A stretch of 64,000 nt of DNA from Gamarada debralockiae (GCA_002803225.1 NXFV01001650.1:1-64000); one strand, 5' to 3'; counted from the first letter of the stretch, positions 36,108 to 50,439 are shown. Numbers and translations: made by a program. Notes: generated by a model from the sequence alone, not told the origin.

Positions 36108-39100
36108 TCAAATCAAGTTGACTTGACTACTCCCCGCCGCGCCTTGGACCTCATTGGGACTCATCTCCCTCTTCCCCTGTCCTCCACTCCCACTTCCAAA
36201 ATTTCCCAAGACACCAGACCCGTCACTGCCCTTCCTACTCCTCGCAACCTCCTCCTCAGCATCTAGTCTCTTTCTCCAATCCGCCAGACTGCTGCTGAGT
36301 TCACTCCCCTTCATATCTCCCGCACCCATCCCACCGAATCCCGCATTACCAGATCCACCATCACCTCGTTGCGAGGGGCGCTCATCGTAATCAAACGCAT
36401 TGCTCAACCTGTAGTTCTTATTCGTGGTCTCCCAATGCGTTCTCAACGTCTCGAGTTCGGATGCCAAGCTGTCGAGAGCCATGGAGTTGCGGTTCACGCC
36501 TTCACCTCCATACAACGACGTCTCAGAAACCGACTCCGCGCCAGAGAGTGTACGCTGATGATGGCTCCCTCCGTGATTACCACCATTAGCTTCTACCTGC
36601 CGCGATTGTCGTCGATAGTTGTCAACAGATGATTCAACTTGGTCAAGCAGTAACGACACTTTCTGTTCAGCATCCTGGGCTCTGCGTTCCAGAAGTGCGT
36701 TCTCTTGTTGCAGTTGCTGGAGATCTGCCCGAGCTTGTTGCGTCGAGGAAGTAAGTTGGCGTTGTGTCTCCTCATTATCGTGCTTTAACTGATCCCGCTC
36801 CTGCTGTGCGGCAGCCAACTCCCGCTTCACTTCCGCCATCTGGCTCTCAAGCTGGGAAACGGATGATTTGATATCCGCCTGCAGTGACTCGATCTGTTTA
36901 TTCAGACCCTTGCGCTCCTCTTCCCAAGCACCTGGAGGCGCTCCAGAACCAGACTTCTCCTCAGACTCGACAAGTTGTTCCTTCATGCGTGTATTCTCGG
37001 TCTTGTATTTTGCCAGCTCGTCTTTCATCCGCTTGAGCATCTTCTCTGTGCCCTTGACGTAGTGAACAGCCGATTGGTAGTCTTGCTCTAACTGGGCGAG
37101 TTTCTCTCGGTAGGCGCTCTCAGCTTCTTGCTCGCGGTTCTCGTAGTTGGACTTCGTTTCGTTGTGTGCTGCGACGCTGGCGGCAAGTTGCTGCTCGAGC
37201 TCACGCATACGGGCGGGGTCGGGTGTATTGGATCCAGAGATAGGGGAAGAGAGGCCACGTACTCGTGCAGCACCAACGGGACTGATGCCTCGCTCACCGA
37301 GGATATCCTTAAGAGTATTGTGTTGGACGTGAACGGCGTTGGTTTCGAGTTGTTGATTGGCGAGCTTGTATTTCATGTCCGAGTTTGCGGCTTGTAGAGA
37401 TTGGACTTCGCGCATGGTGGTCTGAAGTTGTTTCCGGATAGACATGCCTTCTCGGCTTGCTTGCTCTTGGTAAGCTTCCAGACCAGCAATACGCTCTTCG
37501 GCACTGCGTAGTTTCTCAGAGGCGGTGTCGGCTGCAGCTTGGTACTTTCGAACCAATGCATTTGCAGCTTGCACTTGTGCCTGGAGAGCATTAACTCGGT
37601 CATCATTCGAGGCTTCCTTGGAACCGATGTCTCGAGCGGCAACTTTGTCAAGGCCAGACAGAACTGCTTGTCGGTGAGTACGGGCTTCATTGGCGTGTTG
37701 CTCAGCAAGCTCTTCAGCATCACGAAGTCTTCGAGTGGCAACCTCGAGTTCTGAAGTCCGATTCTCATGCTCGACCTTGAGTTTGCTCAGCTTAGCTTCA
37801 ACCTTTTCTCGGAGAGTTCGCTCCTCGTCGAGTTTTCGCTCGAGCAGATTTCGCATATCTGCAGATGAAGCAACAGCTTCCCGGAGTGATGCAAATGTAT
37901 CGCTGTGATCCTTCGACGAGCCCATTGCCTCGTTGTAGCGGCTTTCCAACTCATCTTTGTCGGCTTGGATGAGTTGTGCAGCTGCAACAGCTTCCGCACA
38001 AACGATAGCCTCCTCTCTAGCTTTGACTTGGAGCTCGTGCAACTCGGCCTTTAGGCGTTCGACTTCTGACGAATTCTGTTGCTTGTAGATCTCCAATCCC
38101 GTCATCCGGCTTTGTGTTGTGTTTGACAATTCCTCAGCCAGCTGTCTACCTCGCTTCTCAGCGTCAAGCTCCGAGTTCAGAGACTCCACCTGGTTCTGGA
38201 GGTCTCGTTGAACAGCCAAAGCCGCTGCTAATTTTCGGCTGATATCGGACGATCTGTCTGCTGACATGACACCAAGATCACGAGCATCGCTATCCGGCTG
38301 GGGCGTGCTACTTTGGCTTCCGCTGTGCGCAGCAAGCTTAGCTTTGGCATACACAGCTTCACTGACGGCTGCATCCCGTTGCTTCTCAACCTCTGCAATC
38401 TTCTTGGCGGCCAGCACAGCTTGCTTGTCTATGGAGCCCTGTACATTGGCGAGTTCCGCCTTCATTGCAATCAAGGCTTCAATCAGAGGTTTGTCATCAT
38501 CATCGAAAGATTCCGCTGCTCTTTGGTCGAGTATTGGGCTACTCGAGGGATTTGGGGTATATCCTGCTTTGCGTGCAAGCTCAAGTTCTGAAGCATACCA
38601 AGCATTTCGATTCTTTGCCGCATCCAGTTCCTTGAGCAGAGCAACAGTTTGAGAATTTCGTGCAGATCCTTTCCGGCTCAAAGGGTTGCTCGTCTGCCTA
38701 GAAGGAGGAGGGGGTGATGTTTGCCGGTTCGTTACATTTCTCAACGTCGACTCAGTGGTGTTAGTGCTATCAATCGAGCCTTGTTGTCTAGCTTGCCTAG
38801 TCTTCGATCCCGATCTCATAGTCCCAGCTGCGGGAGTGGCTTGAGGTGGGTTTTCGGGTGAAGTTACTGTCTTCGCAGTCTGCTGTGCTTGTGTTGGTGT
38901 CCGACGTCCGTTTGTGAGTGGGCTTTCGCGTTGTTGGGGGCTCTCCCTTGGGGCAGGTGACATCGTCTGACTTTGTGCTGGAGACATTGACATATTCTCC
39001 AATGAAGGATTTCGAGCCGCGTTGGCACCCACACTGGTATCGATTGCTGGTCCAAATCCTCTCTCTGGCTTGGCCTGTGGCTTACCACGGCCATTAGCTG

Positions 39101-40980
39101 TCGGAGTGGCGCCATTTGCTCGGGGAGTCGGAGCTGCTTGTTGAGGTGGAGGTCCAGGGGCAGCTTGTGCCATTGATGCCCTCGGTAGTTTGGAGCCTTG
39201 CGGTCCTTGCGGGCCCTGCGGTTGGGCCGATCCAGGAGCAATGCCATTACTATCATTTCCATTGACGCTGGATTGGCCATTTCCTCGGCCATACGGGGCA
39301 GCGCCCATGACGCTTTCCCGCGGCGGAGGACCAGTAGGCCCCTTTGGTCCTGGGAGTGAACTACCGTCTCGAGAGCTCAAACCACGGGATGCACCTATTC
39401 CACTCTTCTCTCCAGCACTGGGTCGTCTCGTTCCAGGGACACGCTCTCCAGATGGGGTTTGTTGAATTTGCTGATCGTTCGGGTAGCGAATCTTGCTTGT
39501 ATCCAGTAGGTAGACAATGGCAAGATCTTGAGCCTCGCGAGTAGCCGTACTTGGTTCACCAGCCAAAACCACGATCTGCTTGCCATATGCTGTCATGCTG
39601 TGTCCTGATCTCGGGGACGGAGATGGGCCCATATTCTGGAAAGTATACCAGCGCCTCGATGTTATCCTGAACGCAGCCAAGTCCCCAAGATCTGCTCCTT
39701 CTTCTGTTCGTCCACCAAAGATATACATTACATCGTCTACAATTGCAGCTGCGTGTCCTTCTCGAGGTGCGGGGATATATCCGATGCAGTCGAGTGCCAT
39801 CCAGGCGTTAGGTATGGGGTCATAACACCAGACGTCGTTGAACCATTGGAAACCATTCGTTCCTCCGAATCTAATAGTAGTCAGTACCATGATTCGTGTC
39901 CCATCCAACTCTGCCAAACTCACAAATAAAGCTTCTCATTGTACGTTACAATGGAGTGATTCGTTCTCGGGGGAGGTATTTGGCCTGCGGGCGGTCCTCC
40001 TTCATCAGTGTTACGAATGAGCATCTCCCATCGGTTTGTTGGAACTTGTAGTTGGTTCAAATCAAAAGCCACCAAATCGTTCATAAAGTAGCCTTCCACT
40101 TGCCCTCCAAACACGTATATTTTCGAGCCAAGGATATTGAGGGAATGGCCATATCGTCCCGAAGGTCTGGGTCCTGCTGGTACAGCTCTTGACCACTGTC
40201 GTGTAGCTACTCCTGTCAGCACAAACTATGCCTCTAGCACCACTCAACCTACAGGTATTCAGGAGGTATAGAGTCTCATCCAGAACATCCGAATCCTCCA
40301 TCTTGGTGTCTCCTCCATATACAATGAAAGCATTCCCAACCAGCAAACTTGCATGGCCTACTCTCGGGCCCGGTCCTTCGGCCGTGGTAGCAAGTGGATA
40401 ACATGCCATATTTCCTCCTGCTTCCACCATCCATAAATCCCCCTTAACAGTTGAGCTGTTTATGAGACCGCCCATCAAGTAAATATCTCCCTCTTTTGAG
40501 GCCACAGAATTAACTGCCGCGCCATATCGAGGGAAAGGACTTGGATGTGAGGTCGTGTACGTCAGCCGCCGCTGTGACCAAGGATATAAGGAGGCATTCG
40601 GATTGGAATTCATCGATTGACCTGCTGTCGCAGAACCGCTCCGAAGCTAGGAGCCGTAGTCAGTATTTTGTAAATACAAGAGATTTGCTCATCGCGCAAA
40701 TCGATTTTGGAGAATTGTAACTCACTGGAAGATCTTGTGCCTGTTGTTCTGTACTGGGTCCTCTTCGCCCATTCAACTGCTCAGGACTAGGGGTTTGGGT
40801 TCCTCCTCCCTGCAGCGAATTCATCGAATTATTAACACTACTTCCGGGTGTCGTCTGCTTCTCATTTATTCGTCCATTTGAGCTCTGCAAAGACGACTGT
40901 GATCCTGCGACACCATTCGGAACATCTTTCGTGCCCTGGGCTTTATCCGCATTCTTCTTGCTCTTGAAGAGGAATGCCAT
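36108..40980 (-). CDS. Kelch-repeat cell-end polarity protein (Tea1/TeaA-like)
   Basis: Tea1-type proteins ride growing microtubule ends and mark sites of polar growth at the hyphal tip. Four exons (40980-40726, 40646-40253, 40206-39924, 39870-36108) give 1564 aa. After a short Ser/Gln-rich N-terminus, about six kelch repeats occupy roughly residues 110-410, with diagnostic GG doublets (YLMGG, VYGGD, YVFGGQ, LFGGTNGFQWFNDVW, YIFGGR). A long Pro/Gln/Ser-rich linker follows. Then comes a heptad-rich region of about 700 residues (from about 850), which predicts an extended coiled coil. The tail near the end contains YRLSNAFDYDERPSQR and a serine/glycine-rich stretch. Overall length and order match filamentous-fungal Tea1 homologues. 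Confidence 0.9.
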
Positions 40981-42964
40981 CGTGCCATTCGAGGCGGGCA
41001 ACCTCCTTTCCTATACCAATGCGCCGCAGAATCTGCAATGTAATTTTTTGCAATGATCGTTATCGCCGTTTCGTCGAATTGTTTGGATTTCCGGCCGTGG
41101 TGCAGAAAAAAGGTGTCTGAGCGAAGTTCAAGGGTATTGGAAATGGCTGGGGATCTTTCGATCGCGGCTTCGTCGCAATCCAACCTCCTAATGAGCCGGC
41201 AGAGTCAGGAAGAGAGGTAAGCGATAGCAGATGCAATCTGCTCGTGATTGTTGATGTTGTTGGACCCGTGGAGAATCGGAGATTATTAGGATAAGTGATT
41301 TCGACCTGATTTCAAGGATCCTTCGTCGCCAAACTATTCTTGTCGCTTCACCCCAAATCGTTCACTTAGGCTCGTCGGATCAATATCAACATTCTCTTCC
41401 TTGGGACGACGTTTGGAATTGTTATGATCCAGGATTCGAATTTAATAATTCTATCTGTACGAGTTGATGAGGTCTATGGAAAGAAGATGCCGTCCCCTCA
41501 AATTTTTTTTAGGTCCGTTTCTTTTTCCAATTCCTTTCGACGTTGCGGGAGTCAACCCCTGACCTGTATTTCTGAACTTTCCTGGTCTCAGTAGATAGTG
41601 TGTGATCAATGGGTACGCTTGACTAAGACGGGTTGTTTCATCGTAGAACTATGACCTTTAGAGTTATCGCAGGCTTGGAATCCGGAGAAGGAACTCTTTA
41701 AGCTTTTTGAGAGAAATCGGAATCTTTAGGGGTAATATCAGGGGAGTTCCTATCCCGAAGTGTCACCAAGTGTCCAGTCAGATCGTTCAACGAAACTTGT
41801 CAAATGATTTCACAGAAGGATCTCCACTACCTCCCGGATTGCCAGTGCATAAGTGCTCCCATAGAAGACAATTAGAAGGCCTCGGCTGGCTTGAAGGACC
41901 TTCCCTACTGGTGAATCAGGCGAAGACTGCACCACGTCCAGAAATACTCACTTATGCATGGAATGCCTCTGTCACAGTCACATTTCAGTTGGCTGTCGAA
42001 TGATCGAAGTCGAACGTTGCTTGGGCGCTTTGCCATTGATCGATAGAGCTTTTCCATAGGAGACAGTCGAGGCTTGAGAGGGATTTCCATAAGATTTCAA
42101 AAGGGAGGGAGGAACCTTCCAGGTGATCAATTCCCAAACCCTACCTATAAACAGTCGAGGGGTTATGCAGCCTTATGTGACCAGATTAGATACTGCATCA
42201 TTGTCTAGTGTTGAAGAATCGCAAATTATCCCTGGTTCAAGATGCAATTGGCCGTATTCTATGGTAGATGACCAGCGAGTACATGTTGGCGGCTAGAGAT
42301 GCGTAGGACAAAAGGTATGGCAGTAGAAATTGGAGATAACGGATGTAGATGCAGTAATAATGGGTCATATGATCTCTAGATACATAAAATGCTCGAAATT
42401 GTTGAATGATTCTGCTGTATCAAAAGGGGGGTTTTAACAGATGCACCAGGATAGGAGAAGATTTTAGGGGAGAATATTGAAGTGGGGCACAAGTCAAGCC
42501 ACAGGAATCAAGCCACATCTAAGCCAGATCAGAACGTGCAGATGATGCGTCGCTGGAGCTCGTGACATCGAAAGTCTGGACGGCAGAATTCCGTGAAATA
42601 ATGTGAAGCTTGCTGAGAAGAGCCTCAATCCCCAGATAACCACCATCCGATCTCTATTGCGATAGAGAGTTCTATCTCTGCAACTCTAATACAAGAGCTT
42701 ATCGTAAGTAATCGCATATTCTTGAGAAAAGAAAGAAATTCTGGATATCTAATTGAGGTCATTGGTGCCACACAAAACTGTTTGCCTAACTGACCATCTT
42801 CAGCTCAACAGCTCTCCCAAATTTCCAACGAGCCCTCCCCATCTCGAAGCTCTTATCGATAATCGACTACCACCCGCGTTGCGACCACCCGACTTTCCCC
42901 CGACCACCCCAGGCACAACTCATGAATATCTCGATGCTCTGAGAAGGGCAGCTTTTTCCCAGTA
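40981..42964. promoter_or_regulatory. Divergent region between kelch and Kog1 genes; short uORF
   Basis: About 2 kb containing the promoters of two genes read away from each other; no gene is supported inside. In the likely Kog1 leader, a six-codon upstream frame (ATG at 42922, stop TGA ending 42942) precedes the Kog1 ATG by 22 nt. A frame with no ATG also ends in a TAATG overlap with that start. CT/GA-rich tracts near 42600-42760 are typical of fungal promoters. Confidence 0.4.
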
Positions 42965-45900
42965 ATGACCATGACGGCTGTCGCGGTTCAGCAGCATGGC
43001 GCCCACAGGCAGCAATACAACCCTCGACAGTCCCCTCATTCCTCAAATGGCCCCTCGCCAGGTCAATCCCGTCCTCAAAGCTACACCTCAACTGCTTCTA
43101 CACAAATGCGACAAGAACCGGCTATGCCAGTCCATATGAATGGCAATGGCCACCCGGGTGTCATGAACCCCAGACCAGCTGTCAGCAACGACCCAGTTCA
43201 AGTAGTGAACGGAAATGCCACGTCAGGTATTGAGCGCAGATCTACACCCGTAGGAGGACGACCGAACAGCGAAACGCAGCGGGATCGAAGGAGAGCTTCT
43301 CTCCAGGCGCGGCCAACTTCGGCCCCAAACACAGAGTCTTCACAGGATGAATCAGAAATAGATAGATCGAGGCATAGGCCGAAACCATTACTTCATCGAT
43401 CGAAGAGTGACTATGGGCCCCGAGGAGAAGATAGGGACTCACAAGAAGACGAAATACAAGATTGGGGAGCGAGGCATGGTTTTGAGGATCACTATGCTTC
43501 AGAGGAATATGTTTCGCAGTTGGCTAATGTAAGTTGCACCTTCCTTCCTGATTTAAGAAACTCTATTCTTTATGGCAACCCCAAGACATTTGGCTTCCTC
43601 TATTTTGGTGATTGTTCTCGGATACCATACGTTATGAGTACATGATCATTATGGAGAATATCTTCAAACTCCAATTTTGCGACCGCTCCACCAAAATCCA
43701 TGAAGATCATGAGACGTGGGACCACCTTGGCAACAGAGCACTCCTCGTCCGGCGAGCTTTTCTCGACCGCGTTTCGCAAGAGCATGCCCGCCATGCTATA
43801 TCAGAAAATTGTCCTCGTGGACAAGGCCAGGCGTTCTAGAAATTGATGCTGACAAGCTCGGATAGAATTGGTACATGTACTTTACAGATAAACGCCACGA
43901 GACCACTGGCAATCCGAAAGATCTGGGCTATGAACTTCAAGATTGGCGGATGAAGGACCGTTTGAAGACTGTTTCTGCGGCATTGGCAATATGTCTCAAT
44001 ATCGGTGTGGAACCTCCTGATCAACTTAAGACGACCCCTGGTGCGAAGTTGGAAGCATGGCAAGATCCGACCCATCCACCTGTGCAAAAAGCTCTCGAGA
44101 CTATCGGAAAGTCATTGCAGGCGCAATACGAGACACTTGCGATTCGAACAAGATATAAGCAGTATTTGGATCCATCGGTGGAGGAAACGAAGAAATTTTG
44201 TGTGTCCCTCCGACGAAATGCGAAGGAAGAACGGGTTCTGTTCCATTATAACGGCCATGGGGTACCTAAACCAACAGCATCTGGTGAAATATGGGTATTC
44301 AACAAGAACTACACCCAGTATATTCCTGTCTCGCTATACGACCTTCAAACTTGGTTACAAGCCCCAACGTTCTTCGTCTGGGATTGCTCTGATGCGGGCA
44401 ACATCTTGAACAACTTCCACCGATTTGTCGAGAAGCACGAGCAAGAAGAGGCTGAGGCAGCTGCCAAGGACCCAAATTATCCTATTGTCAACTTCCGCCC
44501 GTATATTCACCTGGCAGCTTGTGGAGTGAAGGAAAATCTACCCACCAACCCTCTACTCCCCGCAGACGTGTTCACATCATGCCTTACGACCCCAATTGAG
44601 ATGGCTCTGTGGTTTTTCGTCTTACAAAATCCCCTGCCCTCCCAAATTACCCCGGAGCGGGCTAAGAAGCTTCCTGGTAGGCTGCAAGAAAGGAGAACAC
44701 CTCTTGGAGAGTTGAATTGGATCTTCACAGCCATCACAGATACTATTGCTTGGACAACTCTGCCCCGCCCCTTATTCCGCAAGTTCTTCAGACAAGACCT
44801 CATGGTAGCCGCGCTGTTCCGGAACTTTCTACTTTCACAGAGAATTATGGCTGCTTATGGATGCCACCCTCAATCATATCCCGAGCTTCCTGATACACAC
44901 CAACATCCACTCTGGGAGAGTTGGGATCTCGCGGTCGAAATGGCCCTTTCTCAGTTACCAATGCTGGAGGAGAAAGAAGCTGGAATTCGCCCTGACTATG
45001 AATTCCAAAACTCGAGCTTCTTCACTGAGCAGCTCACGGCGTTCGAGGTCTATCTCACACAAGGTGCCGTAACCCACAAGGCACCAGATCAACTCCCGGT
45101 AGTTCTCCAAGTTCTTTTGAGTCAGCAACACAGAGTGAGGGCATTGATTCTCCTGGGCAAGTTCCTCGACATGGGCCCTTGGGCAGTGAACTTGGCTTTG
45201 AGTATTGGTATCTTCCCCTACGTCCTGAAGCTCCTACAATCAGCTGCCGCAGAGTTGAAACCAGTGATGGTTTTCATCTGGACTCGTGTTCTGGCTGTTG
45301 ACCTTACCTGCCAGCAAGACTTGCTCAAGGACAGTGGCTACAACTACTTCTCTAGCATCCTGAAGCCTACTGAAGGTCTCCCCGTCGTTGACAGTCTCGA
45401 GCATAAAGCGATGTGCGCATTCATTCTTGCCATGCTCTGCAATGGCTACAAGCAAGGCCAGAATGTCTGCAATCAAACCGAAATCATGACATACTGCTTA
45501 ATACATCTTCAAAATACCGATAACCCATTATTACGACAGTGGGCGTGCTTATGCATTAGTCAACTTTGGAATGATCTTCCGGAAGCGAAGTGGCGAGGTA
45601 TCAGAGAGAATGCACCAGCAAAGCTGTGTGTTCTAGTCCGCGATGTCTGCTGCGAGGTCCGGGCCGCCATGCTCTATGCCATGACAACCTTCTTGGGAAT
45701 TCCAGACTTGACAGATGAGGTCGCAAGAATAGAGGAGTCAATATCGTGGACAGTAATTGAAATGGCCAATGATGGAAATGCCATGGTTCGCAAAGAGCTT
45801 CTCGTTTACTTCTCCAAATTTATTCATCGATACGAAAACAAGTTCTGGGTCGCTGCGTATGAGCAATTACAAGAGGAACGGGAATACCGACAGTATCCTC

Positions 45901-47788
45901 CGCAAGATGATGGTAATGACCACAAGATGGGCCTGCACTATGCCCGAATGGAGAATCGACATCGAGATGGGACGATTAAAGCGACAGCTCATGGAGTTTC
46001 CCACAATTCGATATTCGCAGCCATTTGGAAACATGTACTGATAATGTCCGTCGACCCGCACCCCGAAGTTCAACGGAATGCCACAGTCATTGTCGACTAC
46101 GTCCACAACTCCATGCTGCAATCACCGATAGCTAGACCTGCTCAGCTCATCATCGATGACATCAATCGTCGTGTAGCCAGGTCTGCTGCAGCAACTCAAA
46201 ACCCTTCTGATCAACGACCAGCGACACCTACACGTCAAGACCCATCAAGCACCGCTCCTTCACTACAACAGGGACTTCTCAAACGAACTGCGAGCTACTT
46301 GTTTACATTACCTTTTGGTGGTTCAAGTGCTGAAAGCTCCCCGCCGAGCTCAATTGGTCGAAATCCTCCATCACCAGGCATGCAACGCAGTCCTCTGCCT
46401 TTACGATCTAGACTACCCGCCGACTTCAATGCGCCGCCGGAACAGAACGATACAGCTAGTACCCCTGGTACATACCATGCAGCCAAGGAGCCAATGTCTG
46501 GCGAGTTCAAGCCTCGAAATATGTCAATTATGCCTCAACTTCCTTTGGAAAGCAGCTTCTTGGACTGGTCAATTGAGTATTTTCGTGAGCCTCAGATGAA
46601 GCCCAACGAAGCAGAAGAGCCAGGTAGCACTGATTACAATGAGCGATTGTGGAGACGATCGCGCAATGAAGCGATCTTGAGGGAGACCCAACCCCAGAAA
46701 GAGATTGCTGGCAACGGGAAATGGACGACATCGGCCGGCTTTTTCAACAATCAAAGCCAGCCTTCGAAGATGACACTTCACCAGTTTGAAGACCATCTTG
46801 CTGTGTCAGATGATCGAGACACAATCTGTATCTGGGACTGGAAGAAACATGACCGATTAAGTCGATTCTCGAATGGCAATCCTGAAGGCTCCAAAATCAG
46901 TGATCTTCAATTTATCAATGAAGATGATCAAGCCTTCTTGCTCACGGGATCTTCAGATGGTGTCATCCGGATATATAGAAATTACGACTCAGACAAGAAA
47001 ATTGAGGTTGCTTCAGCGTGGCGAGCTTTGACTCATCTTGTGCCGAGCAATGTCAATTCCGGAATGGTCTTTGACTGGCAGCAGGTGACAGGCAAGCTTC
47101 TGGTTGCAGGCGATGTCAAAGTCATCCGAGTGTGGGCAGCTGCGCCTGAATTATGTGTCGTGGATATCAACGCTCGATCAGGATCTTGTGTCACTTCTCT
47201 TACCTCTGATCAGATGACTGGGAACGTTTTCGTTGCAGGCTTTGGCGACGGAGCTATCAGAGTCTTTGATGCAAGAAACAGACCTCAGGAAGCAATGGTC
47301 ATGAAATGGAAGGACGATACCGACAGAGCATGGATCAAGAGCGTTCATATGCAACGAGGCGGTCAAAGAGAGCTCTTGTCAGCAAGCCGTAACGGCAAGG
47401 TCAAGCTCTGGGATATTCGTATGGAGAAGCCTTTGCGAACAATCAATACGACAACCAAGACGCTGCGGACAGCAAGTACTCATGAACATCTTCCAGTATT
47501 TGCTGTGTAAGTAACTCCATCCCATCCCGACTTATTTTACTAACGTAAGGTAGTGGAACGGGCAATCATGCTGTGAAGACGTTCAACTTCGATGGAAGGG
47601 AACTCTCACGAGTGGAACCATATTCCAGCTTCTTACACCAAGCACGACAAGGGCAAGCACCAATTGCCGCAACGGCCTTCCACCCTCACCGAATGATGCT
47701 AGCATGTGCTGCACGAGGCGATAATCATATCAATCTATTCACATGCGCGGAGAAGAAAGTCGCTAGCGGGTTTTCATTAGATCTCTAG
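42965..47788 (+). CDS. kog1: TORC1 subunit Raptor/Kog1
   Basis: The scaffold subunit of TOR complex 1 that recruits substrates for nutrient-controlled growth signalling. Three exons (42965-43528, 43866-47506, 47554-47788) give 1479 aa. The N-terminal 190 residues are disordered (Gln/Ser/Arg-rich). The second exon opens directly into the Raptor N-terminal caspase-like (RNC) domain: YFTDKRHETTGNPKD, then VLFHYNGHGVPKPTASGEIWVFN and FVWDCSDAGNI. A HEAT-like helical middle follows (RQWACLCISQLWNDLPEAKW, DVCCEVRAAMLYAMTTFLG). After a Ser/Pro linker, a C-terminal WD40 propeller begins near VSDDRDTICIWDWKKHDR and continues into the last exon. The first intron is unusually long for this window (337 nt). 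Confidence 0.94.
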
Positions 47789-48476
47789 ATCCGTGTACTA
47801 CAATGAGCAAGCGTGGACTTTTGAGGCGTACAAGAGCGTAGAAAACTTCAGATACGGAAATGCGTATGCAAGGAGTAATAATATAGGAGAGGAGATACCT
47901 GGGTGACTGGATATCTTACGGCCTTGGGTGGAACTTTGCATTTAATGGATGGTTGGTTGGTCTGCATTGCGTGGCTGGTTTGCACTGGATTTCGATAAGG
48001 CGTTGGTTGAGCAATTCATCGGGTCCTCGTATGGCTGGTTGGCTGATCAAGAGCATAATAGCACTTTTCGTAATATGAATAATTCGATTTCAAGCGTGAC
48101 CCAATGTGACTGATGCCGAGACTTGTCACCACATCGCAAACTCTTCCTACTCACATGCTGCCGTGGCTCTGCATTGAGCTCTCGATCACCTCTGATGAAT
48201 TTACTTGGCAGGTTCACCTCTGTGAAAACTGAATACAAACAACAGCGTAAATGACATAGCATTTACTCCATCAATCGGCTGCACCCACCATCACTCACAT
48301 CTCATCGACCGATACTTCAGCCTCGTTGGAGGGGTCGACAAGGCTGTCCTTCGCTTAAAAATACTAGGATTCTTAGCGCCGACTTGGCTCTGTCATGACT
48401 CTTAAGTCTCCTGCTCCTACATAAAGACAACAACTCAACTTCCCTCCTTTCCCCGAAACCTCAATCGACCTTCAAA
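47789..48476. other. Intergenic between Kog1 and aspartyl-tRNA synthetase genes
   Basis: Kog1 3' flank and the synthetase promoter. A pyrimidine-rich CTTCCCTCCTTTCCCC tract lies about 30 nt before the synthetase ATG, typical of highly expressed fungal genes. Nothing else is seen. Confidence 0.5.
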
Positions 48477-50245
48477 ATGGCAGAACCCACAAAAGACGTT
48501 CCGACCGACTCCTCCCTCGCCCCAGCAGGGTCATCGACAACAGCCCCCCCCGTCCCAGCAGACAGCGAAACCTCCAAGAAAGGCGCAAAGAAAGCAGCAG
48601 CCAAAGCCGCGAAAGAAGCAGAAAAAGCTCGAAAGGCAGCAGAGCGCGAAGCCGCCCAAGCAGCGCAATCCGCGGCCGCGTCAGAGGATCTCGCGATGGA
48701 CAATTATGGCGATATCAAGCACACGACCAAACTCCCTGCCGAGAAGATACATCTGAAGAACATTGGGGAGGAAGATGTTGGGAAGACGATTACGGTTAGG
48801 GCGTGGATTCAGAATGCGCGTATGCAAGGTGCGAAAATGGCGTTTGTGGAGTTGAGAGAGGAGGGCAGTTGGACTGTGCAGGGTGTCGTCGCTGCGTCTC
48901 CAGAGGGAAAACCGGTTAGTAGGCAGATGGTTAAGTGGATTGGGGGGTTAAAGTTGGAGAGTTTTGTTGCTGTTGAGGCGGTTGTGCAGAAGCCGCTTGA
49001 GCCGGTTAAAAGTACGAAGGTTTCTGGGTTTGAGTTGCATTTGCAGAAGTGTTATTTGGTTGCTACTGCACCTGAGATGTTGGGCTTAGGACTCGGAACT
49101 GCTAGCAGAGCTGTGGGGAAGTTGGATGATGAGGATATCTCGGAGGCTACGGAAGGACTGAGCGTCACAGAGAGCACTCCAGTTGCGAGCTTGGCTACTC
49201 ATCTCAACAACCCCGCCATGCACAAGCGCGCTCCGGTTTCCCAGGCTATCGCTGATATCCGAATTGCTGTCGAGGATCTGTTCTGCGAATACCTAAGAGC
49301 GAGAGGCTTCAAGAAGTTTCATCCCCCGAGCCTGATTGGTGCTGCATCAGAAGGAGGTGCGAACGTCTTCAGACTGCCATACTTCGACAAGGAGGCGTAC
49401 CTTGCTCAGTCACCGCAATTTTACAAGCAGTTTGAAATCGCTGGTGGTAGGAAGAGAGTCTATTGCGTTGGACCTGTGTTCCGTGCAGAGAACTCGAACA
49501 CTCCAAGACACATGACAGAGGTATGTTCCTTACGTTCCTCTTTCCTTACCCTAGCTAACCTTCCTAGTTCATCGGTCTCGATCTGGAAATGGAAATTGAA
49601 GAGCACTACCACGAAGTCCTGCACACCCTCGAAGGCGTCCTCCTCCACATCTTCAAGGGCCTAGCAACCAACTACCGCGAAGAAATCGAACTAATCCGCT
49701 CAATCTACCCATCCGAAGAATTCCTGCTCCCGGAACCCGGCAAAGAAGTGCGCCTCACCTTCGCCGAAGGCCAAGCTCTCCTGCGTTCTGAAGGCCCACC
49801 AGAATTCGCCAACGTCTCCGACGACGAAGATATGTCAACCCCTCAAGAAAAAGCCCTTGGTGCACTCATCCGCAAGAAATACAACACCGATTTCTATGTC
49901 CTCGATAAATTCCCCATCGATGCAAGACCCTTCTACGCTCTACCCGACCCTGAGAACCCGAAGGTGACGAATGCGTACGATTTCATGATGAGAGGACAGG
50001 AGATTCTGTCTGGAGGCCAGAGAGTTCATTTACCGCATGAGTTGGAGAAGACTATTAGAGCGAAGGGATTGGATCCCAACCAGCCGGGTATTAAGGAGTA
50101 TGTCGATGTGTTTAGGAGTGTGGGTGTGCCACCCCATGGTGGTGGTGGTATTGGGCTTGATCGGGTGGTGGCGTGGTATTTGAATTTGCCCAGCGTGCAT
50201 TTGGTTGCTGACTACCCGAGGACACCGAAGAGATTGGCTCCTTAA
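48477..50245 (+). CDS. dps1: Cytosolic aspartyl-tRNA synthetase
   Basis: A class IIb synthetase that charges tRNA-Asp. Two exons (48477-49520, 49568-50245) give 573 aa. The N-terminus carries a Lys/Ala-rich helix (about residues 30-75), the eukaryote-specific tRNA-binding extension. Next is an OB-fold anticodon-binding domain (ITVRAWIQNARMQGAKMAFVELRE from about 103). The catalytic core follows: HPPSLIGAASEGGANVF, QSPQFYKQ, motif 2 VFRAENSNTPRHMTE directly at the exon junction, continuing EFIGLDLEME, and motif 3 GGGGIGLDRVVAWYL near the C-terminus. All expected parts are present. Exon 1 codon use is AT-richer in its middle than exon 2, with no obvious consequence. Confidence 0.95.
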
Positions 50246-50439
50246 GTTGCTGCCATTCTTCAACTTACGGGGGTTTTGCTATTGTTTGAGATAGAATACA
50301 GTAGAGTTTATTGTGTGAGAATGAGCTCTATGCTTCGAAAGAATGCACTTGCAAGAGAGTAGAAGAACTGAACTAAGACAAGTATGATCCTGCGACCCCT
50401 CCGTTGAAGCGTCTAGATACAAGGTGGGCAAACCCCGCT

